From Pelecanus crispus (taxonomy: Eukaryota; Chordata; Aves; Pelecaniformes; Pelecanidae), in contig NC_134676.1 of assembly GCF_030463565.1 (NCBI RefSeq), positions 28,397,228-28,461,227 on the forward strand: 64,000 bases of DNA, read 5' to 3'. Within the stretch, counting starts at the first letter, position 1. The number at the start of each line of letters is the position of its first letter. Both the position numbers and the translations under genes were made by a program. The notes under the pieces were generated by a model that had not been told where the DNA came from, searched no databases, and saw only the letters and a program-made list of their open reading frames with translations. Positions 26,501 through 35,700 of this stretch are shown here, one piece after another.

Positions 26501-29500
26501 TAAGATAAGGAAAGTTACGGAATAGTTCCTTAGAGGCAAGCCAGGTTGGTAAGTTTTTAAAAGCTGGTTTCAATTTTCCTTTGAAGATAAAGAGATACTA
26601 AGGTTTTTTACTTCTAAGCTAGATTAAAAAAAAAATAAAAAGTACAAATTGTAATTAGAAGATTAGTTTTGCTTATAGTGACTTTTAGACAATTTAAAGA
26701 GTTCATTCTTTCTTATCCCATGCTGCAAAACAAGCTTTCTGTCTTAAATTGCTTTGTCAAAGTAACACAGAAAAGATTATTCAAAATCTCTTTTATATTT
26801 GTGAAAGCATTTGACAAGGTGAAGAGGTAACAAACAGTGATACTGTTTTAAGACAACAGTAACTATTTACAGGGTAAACATCTGGGATTAAACCCACATG
26901 GACAAAAATAGCAAATATCAGTACAGCAGTTTGTAAATCTGGTAGCAGCTGGATACTTTTGAAAGTATTATTAACTACTGCTGAATTTCAAGCAATTCCA
27001 CTCTAGGTTGTTAGGATAATCTGTTACAGAAAAGTTTTCAAAAATTTAGAATTACATGATACTGTACAGTACATAATTTCCCTTAAAAGACAGCAATGAC
27101 ATTCGAAAACTTCAAACTACCTTTAACATTCCAGGTTATTAAAAAGGTTATTAAAAAAAAAACAACCACCAAAAAAACCCGCACAAAGAAATATTTGCAC
27201 AGAAATGGCAGTTTTAACAAGATTTACAAGTACTTTCTTATCTCCAATATTTGCAAAATCAATGGTGGTAAGTGCCCTTCTGCAAAGAAGGCCTTCTAAG
27301 GAAAACTAAAAATCAGAAATGCCCTCACAAATTCCTTGACATACACACATGCTAGTGGTGAGAAAGACAGCATTATGCTGCAGATTCTACATTTTATTTA
27401 TATTACTGTTTCTTCCATGTAACCAGGATTTTGTCCAACAAATCCAGCAAATGGGAATTTTTTTGTTTGTTTGTTCTTACAGTACAGCACTTGCATCAAC
27501 TGCCAGCTTAGGAAGCCATATCTGAGCCTCTAACCATCATACAAACAAGACTTGATCTGCAGATGAGAACTTGCAGCATTCATAGAAGTAGATATATGGA
27601 TACCTTTGTAATTCTGGAGTACCTCCCACTTAAAAATTTTAGGAGAACAAATTCTCTCATGATGTATCAGAAGGTAGTACTAAAAAGAAGAGTTAAAGAA
27701 TTCAATAGACAACAATGATAAGGAGAAGATAATGAGGGCTGACTGCATCTGTATCTGAAGACCTAGAGAAGCTGATTAAACAACACACAGCACATACTAA
27801 GGAAACCAAATAGGACAAGACTTGCAAAGTTAAAGATTACGATAATGGCCTGGGGAAGAGTAGCTGACGGGTAAGTGATAGGAAAAGGGAGAAACATTTA
27901 GGATGTCAGTCAGAGACAGATCAAGACTGGCTGGGCCAGGAGACTGGGGACTTCAGGGGGGACTCTGGGGACAGAGACAAGGACTGCTTTGGAAAGAGGA
28001 CTGATGGTAATCTGGGAATGTGGTACAAGAAAAGGAAAACTCAGGATAGGAAATATTTAAAGAAAGGAGAGAGTAAAAGGGTCAGAACTTGTGTTGAAGA
28101 AATGAGGGCAACAACAATTATGAACCAGACCTTATTTGCATACAGAGGATGGAACCAAAATCCAAGATTTTGAGATTTTTTTTTTAATAGTGGCAAGGAT
28201 CTAAAATTAGCCACAAAAAAATCATGCATGTTATCCCCCCTCTAATGACAGTTCTCATGCAGTATGGCAGCTGACTTAACAGTTACTCCATCGGAAATAA
28301 AGACGACTGCTATTTGAGCAAGTGGCACAAAGACTTCAAAGATGTTGTTTGAAACTCAGGTCCCAGTAAGACCCACATGAAAGAACTTCTCTCCTTTTTT
28401 AAGCTTCTTTTTTCTTCTACAGAAAGCAATTTTCATACAAAACATTAAGAGAAAATAACATTATGTTGCAAGATCAAAGAATCAAGTTCAGAAAAAGACA
28501 GCATGAGGGTAGTCAAAGCAATTCAAATTTATTGGCTTTTGCTATATGCACTATATAGTCTTTAATTACATAACCATACACTAATTTTATAGGATGTGTC
28601 ATTCATGTCATTCATTTTATAAGAAAGACTGTTCTTTGTAAAATGAAAAGTTCTGTGATGAAGGAAGGATGGAAATGGAAGTATTTTTTCATAATTAAAT
28701 GACTTAAAAGCTACCCCAGAAAACTAAAGGAAAAAAAGGGACAAGCAGAGACATAACTGATCCATGTTAAAGATTAACTAAAACCAGTTGAGGCATACAG
28801 GCTTACAACAGACTTTTCAGAGGTACTCGGTAATTGCAAGCTTTTCTGGGCACAAATCTGAGACAGGCGTCTAATTTACAGAAGTGATTTGCAAATCCTA
28901 AATGAACAAAAAAAGATTGTACACCAAAGCTCAGGACCTATAATCCTCATAATGGCATTCAAAATTAATGGATGTGTTTAATCTTAATCTGCTTCAGCTC
29001 CTCATCTACAAAACAAAAATAGCACTCTACTTTGCTGGAGTATTGCAAGCATAATTTAAAGAATTCACACTATGTGGTGTACAACATAGAAAAGCCTATG
29101 AGGAAGTCAGTAATTCGGCATTCAAAGCTGGATTAGACTGGTGTACAACAAATAAAGCTTGGGGCCACCCACTGAACAATGAGGACAACAGTAAATATTG
29201 AATAATTGCCCACTCAGTGAACACTGTCTGCACTGTGCACTGAATGAAGCAGGAATCCTGTTAAGGAAAAACAGCAAGCAACCATGTAATTAAAGACTGA
29301 ATCACAGTACAAATGAAAAAGGAAAGGAATTAGGCTTCTACAAGAAACTTTAATTCTGTTGTGCCTAAGAATGTTTAGTGTGCAACCTTGGTGCTGTTTT
29401 CTTTTAACAACCTTTCATACACAGTAATACTCTGGATGCTATTATCTATCATTCGCATCTGAGAAGAGAAATAGCCTCTTCGTCTTCCTAGCTCAGGACA

Positions 29501-32500
29501 CTTGTATTTCTTGTGACTGCTTGCCATGATGATTTTTTCATTAATTAGCATAAATAAGGAATAAATTTTATCCAGAAGAGTTGACAATTGTGATCCCCCT
29601 CATCTCACTGCAGGCCATTAAACACAACATACATATATTACAGAAACAGAAAGTAAACTCAAGACTGATAGGATACTTATTAACAAGGTATTTAACAAAA
29701 CTTACCTAAACCATAATGACATCCCTTTAAACTGATCAGACTTAGAAGAACAGGAACTACTTTGCTTCATTTTACCCATTTAGAGAACATTTCGGAGTGA
29801 TTTTACAATCTATTCTGCTAGCGAGTTTTTATTAAGATTACATCATCAAAACATTGTGCACTTTTACTTGCATGACTAACATCAAAATTAGTTAGTAATT
29901 AGGTAGTTAGCATTGTGCTTATCACCAGAATTTAATGCAATAAACTAGAACACATCAAAATGTTTATCATTCACCATTTACTCTAAAAAGTCTTTACAAG
30001 ATTAGTACCTGCAGCTGTGCTTTCAAGAGCTGTTGTGTTGTAATTTTCTCTTTTAGCTGCATCATTTTCTCAATTCGTTGGTTAACTTGTTGATCTTTTT
30101 TAAGTTCATTTTCATAAAATCTAGAACCCTAGAAGAAAATTGCAAAACCAGTAAGGTTTTTATTTGTCTTTTCCTATAGACAACCACATTTGATCTTTAA
30201 ATACAGAAAACGTAAAACAGAGTAACAGTTTCTAATGCATACTTTGGATTTTCATATAAATGATACACAAGAGAGACCAGCGGTGCTCTACATCTCTCTC
30301 CTCAAATGACACAAATATATTTTTCCTTCTCAGATCCCCTATACTCAGATGAATGTAAGGGACTATTTAGAGAACTTACTAGGTTTATTTGTTACTTGAC
30401 AACAAAAATTCCAAAATAGTAGATAAAAGTCAAACCATTCTTTGCAATACCTCCATGCTAAGGCATATAAAACTCTAAAAAAAATTTATTTAGGTATTTA
30501 ATCTACATGGAAGTAAATAATGACACTGTAAAAGTCAAATCCACTTATAATGTTGAGTATTCCATTGACCGTTTAATCTTAAAGGACATTGCAGAATTAG
30601 AAGCTATTTGGAAGAGGATGATGAAAAGCAAATGGGTATAAAAAAGCCCTCTTCCTCTCAAGTAAGTAATTGTTCCTTCAAGAAAAGGAATGAATAAAAG
30701 GAGATGTAACGAAAACATAAGACGACAACAATCATGTAGAGAACTTAGGATGTGACTTCCCCTCCTGACTCATAACAAAGAAAAGAGGGCATACAGTGAA
30801 ATAGAAAAGAGGAAGATTCAAAACTAGGAAATAAAATATTTTTCTTGCAACTTCTGCTTAGTTTACAAGAAAATAACATTTCCAAGAAGAGGTAATGTCT
30901 TTTGTTGAACCACCTGATAAAATCTGCAAAACTGGACAAATTTTTAGCTCAAAGGCTCTGACTACCAAACTGTCACTGATGCCAAGAATTCATCCATAGT
31001 CAAAGAAGAATCAGGCATTTCTATAAAAAGCAGAAACATCCACTTTTATAATGATAAAAAGGATGAATGGCAAGACTGTGTCATGTCTCATTGCTTAGAA
31101 GAAATCTCTAATTAGAAGAAATTAGGGTGTGTCTTCTTTCAATATCAGACATGCATTTCATCTTTTCTCCCCTCTGCAATCAAACATGACTTGTTGAGAC
31201 TCATTGAAAGAAATAACTACCAAAATGTTGGTGTGGGAAGCAACCCAATACATAAAAGATTGTTATTAAGCTGTGTGGTTTTTACATCTCCTGCAGTACT
31301 TCACAGTTGAAATGCTATAAAATCTTGTTGTAATACAATTGTGGGTAGTGTTTGTAGGTATAATTTTGTAGACTAAAGAAAAGCCCAAAAAAAAGAATTA
31401 ACACTTCTTTTCAGAATTCTCGAGCTGTATCTGGTATGTATACTCTTCTGCTTTTTTTGACATAAATGTATTCCAGTAGATAGATGCCTGTATATCAGTT
31501 TTGAAAGCCTATTTTACAGTTTGTTCTATTTCATACCAGGAAATGAAACAGTAACTGTTCTGATGAAATAATTTATCCAAATATCGTTATTAGGGTTATG
31601 TCTGACAAAGCATTAAGTTTTCAAGAAAGAGTGAACAGAATAACTAGAAGAAACATCTCATCAGTAAGGGGCTTGATAACATATAAAGTATCATCAAAGT
31701 GAAAATGCAAGCAAAGTGAAGTTTTCCAAATAAAAGCTGTTTGTAGTACGTTCTTTGCTTCCCCCTCTCCTCCCATCCCCCTTTCCCCCGCCCTCCCCCT
31801 GTAGTTTACCACAGAGCAACAGCAGTCAACACAGAATTCATGAGCAAAATATCAAGCACATAACCTAGGGCCATAGCACCACCAAATGAAATACACATTT
31901 GTGCAAAGAGAAGTAGGAAAACCCAGAGTTGCTCAAATAAAGTATTGTCCCCATATAGTTCTATGTGAAGACTCTCCAATAACAAGTAAAAGGACTAGTA
32001 TTTCAATGATTTGTGGGGTCCTCTGTTGGTCTTTGGTACAAAGTTGCACACTACTGACCACCTCTCCTAAATACTGAGAAGACAGTCAAGACAACAGGCA
32101 GTAAGCACAAAGAAATTCTGCTGAAAGTACCAGGAAAACCTGATTACACCAAATTCATCAGTTACAGGAAGGTGACCAATAGAGGTAGATCTGCTTGGCT
32201 CATAAATGATGGGGCGGGCAAAAGGAATGGAAAAGGGGAAAAAAAGAGGCCTAAGGAAGCTGAAACCTTCACAATTACCTCTGGACAATGGTGTGATATT
32301 TATGTACTGCTTCAGGCAAAAAGGGAGCACCTAGGGTTGTACTCCATTGTGTTCCTCTATGTCCCTGTGGATGAATCCAACAGTACCCTATGGTACCCTA
32401 AGCTACAGTCCCTCCGCTTCCTCCCCACATATGGATTTCTTCTTAGGAGCTGCCCTCCATTTACATGTGAGGGATAAAATTGGGGAAGGGAAGAAGAGGG

Positions 32501-32681
32501 CCTTACGATACTGGACAACAGATCAAGCACCAGGAAGAGTAATCAAACCAACCTTGGTAGCTTTCATGATGATTTTATTGATTTTCTCTTTATCCAAACC
32601 TTGCATTCCAGCTTTGTTATCATTGAGGCCCATTCTAAGTAGAAGTCCATCATTGCAAGAGCTGTTACCAGCTTTTTCCAT
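8451..32681 (-). CDS. POLK: POLK, DNA polymerase kappa (complete coding sequence, 14 coding exons)
   Basis: This is a Y-family translesion polymerase that copies past bulky N2-guanine adducts and extends mismatched ends in the nucleus. Fourteen exons, all with GT-AG borders, join in phase to 863 codons plus stop; human is 870. Landmarks, numbered in the spliced product: an N-terminal clasp with [11 protein letters not shown]; the first catalytic motif [12 protein letters not shown] (D105, steric-gate Y110); the second acidic pair GLDEAYL (D196, E197); the helix-hairpin segment [15 protein letters not shown]; a little-finger domain with [13 protein letters not shown]; an internal PIP-like QKSITSFL (516-523); a REV1-binding FF pair (F556-F557) in SFFDKKR; two CCHC UBZ fingers (C612/C615/H630/C634 and C768/C771/H786/C790); and a C-terminal PIP-like KHTIEMFFK. 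All key residues are intact. The promoter is shared with CERT1. Confidence 0.98.
8536..9929 (-). other. POLK: POLK introns 12 and 13 (between coding exons 12, 13 and 14)
   Basis: About 1.3 kb of AT-rich sequence around the 52-nt exon. A T-run joined to an A-run and CCCAAACC lies at 8848-8879, one of several such T(n)A(n)CCCAAAC tracts in this gene. Nothing else is recognisable. Confidence 0.8.
8677..8728 (-). CDS. POLK: POLK coding exon 13 (52 nt), residues 819-835 plus two bases
   Basis: Required by phase: exon 12 ends in phase 1 and the last exon needs phase 2. It encodes [17 protein letters not shown] between acceptor TACTTTTCAG and donor AAAAG/GTAAGA. Low conservation is usual for this linker. 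Confidence 0.9.
9930..10886 (-). CDS. POLK: POLK coding exon 12 (957 nt), residues 500-818 plus one base
   Basis: The large 3' exon encodes the end of the little finger ([14 protein letters not shown]), the internal PIP-like QKSITSFL, the REV1-interacting SFFDKKR, and both UBZ4 fingers, CPVCFEDQ ... HIDEC and CPVCNSEQ ... HVDIC. These recruit the enzyme to PCNA, REV1 and ubiquitinated PCNA. An in-exon GTAAGC at 10652 looks like a donor, but the frame runs on uninterrupted through both fingers. True donor GTCG/GTGAGT at 9930. Confidence 0.97.
11745..11916 (-). CDS. POLK: POLK coding exon 11, residues 443-499 plus one base
   Basis: Encodes [20 protein letters not shown], then [11 protein letters not shown], the little-finger beta strands that touch the template. 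Acceptor TTGCCTAG, donor ATGG/GTAAAA. Confidence 0.97.
13160..13256 (-). CDS. POLK: POLK coding exon 10, residues 410-442
   Basis: Encodes [16 protein letters not shown], then [12 protein letters not shown], the first part of the little-finger domain. Donor AAG/GTATTT; returns to phase 0. Confidence 0.96.
15100..15132 (-). CDS. POLK: POLK coding exon 9, 33-nt micro-exon, residues 399-409
   Basis: GGATGGAGAAAG at the start and CACTGAAAG at the end lie between a TTTTTAAAG acceptor and a GTATGC donor. It encodes [11 protein letters not shown] and preserves phase 2 on both sides, exactly filling the gap between exons 8 and 10 expected from the human protein ([11 protein letters not shown]). It links thumb and little finger. 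Confidence 0.95.
17276..17442 (-). CDS. POLK: POLK coding exon 8, residues 344-398 plus two bases
   Basis: Encodes [17 protein letters not shown], the thumb helix-hairpin-helix, then [15 protein letters not shown] and LGLGSTHLE. The donor AAA/GTATGT leaves phase 2. Confidence 0.96.
17624..17748 (-). CDS. POLK: POLK coding exon 7, residues 302-343
   Basis: Encodes [20 protein letters not shown] and ends DLPIRK at donor AAG/GTAAGA. The acceptor GGTTTTAAG has a short pyrimidine tract. Confidence 0.97.
19475..19690 (-). CDS. POLK: POLK coding exon 6, residues 230-301 plus one base
   Basis: The split codon resolves to Asp. The first half ([11 protein letters not shown] onward) is the poorly conserved palm insertion. 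The second half, [20 protein letters not shown], is strongly conserved and ends TASAG at donor CAG/GTATTC. Confidence 0.96.
21060..21895 (+). mobile_element. LTR-like interspersed element, unclassified, in POLK intron
   Basis: A block unlike its surroundings: a GC-richer 5' half (21100-21560), then an AT-rich 3' half with a 50-bp tandem duplication (21658-21707 and 21708-21757), a 23-bp duplication (21797-21819 and 21820-21842) and an AATAAA at 21854-21859. A GC-to-AT gradient, internal repeats and a terminal poly(A) signal are typical of a solo LTR on the plus strand, antisense to POLK. I could not find matching target-site duplications, so the borders are approximate and the class is inferred. 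Confidence 0.4.
21658..21757 (+). repeat. Two-copy 50-bp tandem repeat
   Basis: Copies begin GTGATTAGAAAT and share AAGTTGTATTATAAA. They differ at scattered positions, so the duplication is not brand new. Part of the LTR-like element at 21060-21895. Confidence 0.85.
21974..22127 (-). CDS. POLK: POLK coding exon 5, residues 179-229 plus one base
   Basis: Encodes [12 protein letters not shown] and then [17 protein letters not shown]196 and E197 are the palm metal-binding pair. The acceptor TTATCAAG is pyrimidine-poor, and the donor is AAG/GTAAGC. Ends in phase 1. Confidence 0.97.
22128..23811 (-). other. POLK: POLK intron between coding exons 4 and 5
   Basis: 1.7 kb, AT-rich. Contains a pyrimidine tract at about 22690-22740 and a T(n)A(n)CCCAAC tract at 23196-23248. 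No exon or RNA gene seen. Confidence 0.8.
23812..23943 (-). CDS. POLK: POLK coding exon 4, residues 135-178
   Basis: 44 codons, phase 0. Encodes [19 protein letters not shown] and ends KVSKE at donor [23 protein letters not shown] is the conserved fingers segment that contacts the incoming nucleotide. Confidence 0.97.
24319..24471 (-). CDS. POLK: POLK coding exon 3, residues 84-134
   Basis: 51 codons, phase 0. Carries [19 protein letters not shown], with the first catalytic aspartate D105 and steric-gate Y110. Donor TTG/GTAAGG. Confidence 0.97.
24472..30008 (-). other. POLK: POLK intron between coding exons 2 and 3
   Basis: 5.5 kb. Contains an A/C-rich low-complexity stretch at about 24580-24780, a G9 run near 25553-25561, another G-run near 26082-26089, and a purine-rich stretch at about 27840-28085. 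I see no coding exon and no complete mobile element. Confidence 0.75.
30009..30128 (-). CDS. POLK: POLK coding exon 2, residues 44-83
   Basis: 40 codons, phase 0 at both ends (acceptor TTCTTCTAG, donor GTACTA). Encodes [11 protein letters not shown] followed by [11 protein letters not shown], the end of the N-clasp that wraps the primer-template in the kappa family. Confidence 0.95.
30129..32552 (-). other. POLK: POLK intron between coding exons 1 and 2
   Basis: 2.4 kb, AT-rich apart from the C-rich/G-rich tract at 31761-31800, which is annotated separately. No other feature recognised. Confidence 0.8.
31761..31800 (-). other. G-quadruplex-type tract on the POLK sense strand
   Basis: On the minus strand this reads as at least five G-runs of three to five with loops of one to three bases (GGGGGAGGGCGGGGG, then AAAGGGGGATGGG). 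It meets the usual G3+N1-7 pattern and would be present in POLK pre-mRNA. Its function is unknown. Confidence 0.75.
32553..32681 (-). CDS. POLK: POLK coding exon 1 (transcript exon 2), residues 1-43
   Basis: Start ATG at 32681 in strong context (ACAACATGGAA), encoding MEKAGNSS and then [14 protein letters not shown]. The donor AAG/GTTGGT lies at 32553. The transcript exon probably begins at 32731 after the acceptor TTTTTTCCAG, leaving 50 nt of 5' UTR in this exon. Confidence 0.95.
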
Positions 32682-32731
32682 GTTGTCTGTAGTACTTCTT
32701 GAAAACAAGTACCTCTTTTAAGACTTAATAC

Positions 32732-35700
32732 CTGGAAAAAAGAATTTAAATCATGTATTTGTTTATAAGTTCCAGTTGAACAATACAAAAAAAAAATTAT
32801 GGAATTCATTTGCTGTATTTATTGAATAAGCATTTTATACTTAATTCAGAAAACAACATACTTATCACAAATATGAGGAATTGTATTCCTGTAAAGTGGC
32901 TGAGCTGCCACACTCACCATATACAGACACCTGTAACTCTATCAGCGTCTGGAGACAGTAAGATTTTACTTTTTTGTTAACTTAAAAACATACTCTTTTA
33001 AAAGCTCCCTTACAGATATAATTGAGCACCACCAACTTCAGGTAAAGGCTAGTACCTTACATACACACATGAGATTTATGCCTGTATGTTTTCCTGTCAG
33101 ATGAAACAATATTGCCTCAAACACAAAATACTGCTGACTAGATTATTACATTAGAAGAAAAGAAATGGAATGATTTTTAAATTGCAGAAGACCATTGTTC
33201 ATGAAGTCCTCATTCCTGCTTGAGACAAGCCATAGAATCTTTCCCAGTAACTTCTAGCTCAAATTCAAAACGTGTTTGTGTTAAAGCTCATCTTTTACAA
33301 ACAGATGGCTTCAATTAAATGTTTTTAATAAAATTCTATTGTTTAATTCAGGGTAAAATTAATGCATTCTTTTTGTCCATTAATTTGTAGACCTATGGTA
33401 TCCAGCTAACAGAACTTACCAAGCCTTTACTACTCAATGACTGGCATCAGTAATTTCTTATACATGCAGGTACTTCTGATATGTGAACTTCTGACATCTT
33501 CCCTTGTTGCTTATAAAAGTAAATAGCTGAATCCTTTGATAGGCTCTAATTACATGGTAAATTGCCTAGTTATTAAATTGATCTTAAAAAAAACTAAAGA
33601 AAGCAAATTTTACCCTCTGTAGCACGAATCTGTGGTCTTATTTTTGCCAGATTAAAACAAGCAGAATCCAAGTGTGATACTGCCATAAATTACTTAACAT
33701 GTATTTATTACTGGAAAAGCATACAGAAAGAATTTCTTCCTACCCTAAGTTGCTGACTCAAAAACCACTTTGACTTTACTCTCATGCAGGAAGCACATTC
33801 ACTCCTAAACTTCCCCTTCAAACTGCTCCTTGTGACAGGAGCCCTTCTTGTTTGGAGGGGCCACACCCTTTCATGCACATACAGCAGCTCTATTAAACAG
33901 CCACAAATTACACAAACTTAAAGTGTTACATTTTTTCTTTAAATGCTGTTTTCCCACTCCAGGACATAAGTGGGCCTCATTAGCAAGCAAATTGAAGGTG
34001 GTCATTATGCATTTTTGCATTTAGAGATAAATTTTTGCTATTAAAGAACATACATGGGTAACTTCTAAAAATTAATGGTGGCAGTGTTCACATCTTCCTG
34101 AATATCTTCTCCTCAAACATACTAGCCAACTGCAAGATACTAAAAAAAGCCACCTTTAAAAAACAACGTTCTGACAAAAATATCCCAATTTTAGTAATAT
34201 TCTATTAATTCAGATCATTATTTATGATGTCTTCCAAAGATGCAAGATCAGGTAAGTAATGCTGTGTTTATCTCCGGCTTGTTGTATTTCAAAGAACAGA
34301 AGGTGATGCAGGGACCAGAACTCCTCTCTTGATCCTTTAGTAGCACTTGAGCTACTATAATGGCAACTAGGAATGGGAGTGGCTCCATAGCTCTTAGGTG
34401 TAACTATCAAATAAAAGACCACAATGACGAACATTTTCATAAATTTTTCACTTACAGTAGGACAATCTCTTACAGTTAACATACACATTTACCAGAACAG
34501 GTTTGCTAAACTTCAGCCAAAGGTAAAAGCACTGCATCCCACACAACATTTCAAGTTTCATCTCAAGCTCATAAGCACCCCCATATCAACTGGCTTCACA
34601 ATAATTCCATTGTTACTGGCAATCTCTGGTAAGTAATGGGCACAATTCCCAATAAATACTTTCCTCAAGGTAAATGCCCCTCCACTATTCCCCCTGGTTC
34701 TTTTATCACTCTTTCCCTTCAAGAAGCTGGAATGAACACAAGATTGCTTCCATTTCCTTTTCCAGTCTTTGCAACATTTTTAGCTGTTCCTTATTCCTGA
34801 AAGTGTCTTTATCCCTAGCATATACAAATCTTTCCCCTCTCCTCATTCAGATCACTCTTAAAGGCTGTTTTATAGCAGAGGCTTCAAACACTAATTCATG
34901 TCAGTCAAAAGCCTTCTCTATCACACATCCAGTGAGAAGAAAATTACCATGATGATACCAGTGATGGAAAAAATAATTGCCTTTAAAAAGGTCGCATAAA
35001 TGGTGGTCTCCTGATGTGTTTTATCTTTTCAGCTTCTTGTGTGGAACAAAATACATTGCTAGTACCAGATGATAAAGTGTATAAATATCAAACAATACCT
35101 TAGTTGGAATTAAGAAGAAAACATTTATTTGAGGACATGACATTAGTTCTCCACCAAAGCTTAAAGGTGTACAGAAGGGAAAACATGAATAACAACTGAT
35201 ACAATTTTCAGGCACTTAACATGAACAGAACCTGAAGATTATCTTGGTTTCAGATTAATAGGCCTGAAAAAAATGAAATTAATCACAAAAGCTATAATAA
35301 GACAACAGATACAGTGCTGTCAGATAAAAACGGTGGATCACCTGCCATAGACAAAATGAAAATGGAAATATTTAAAGGAAACACAGGAGAAGCAGTTTGA
35401 AACACTATGCAAAATGTGAATAAAATGTCAGTGTAGAAACTGGTAAGAACAAGTACAACTTTTAATAAAAAATTCACCTAGAGAAAACATTTAGCTTGTG
35501 GTGACACAATCTTATAAAATTTTTGCTAAAACAACTTGGAAAAAGTCGGTAAAGGTTTAGAGTCTAATGAAACACTAACTCAGAACAGTCTAGGCGAAGA
35601 GTGACATATTTTTGGCATGCTGTCACCTCAAAAAGCTGCTGCAAGACTGAGCTGTCTAACAGAACACGTTAAACCTCTCTCAGCATCATACTGAGTCAGT

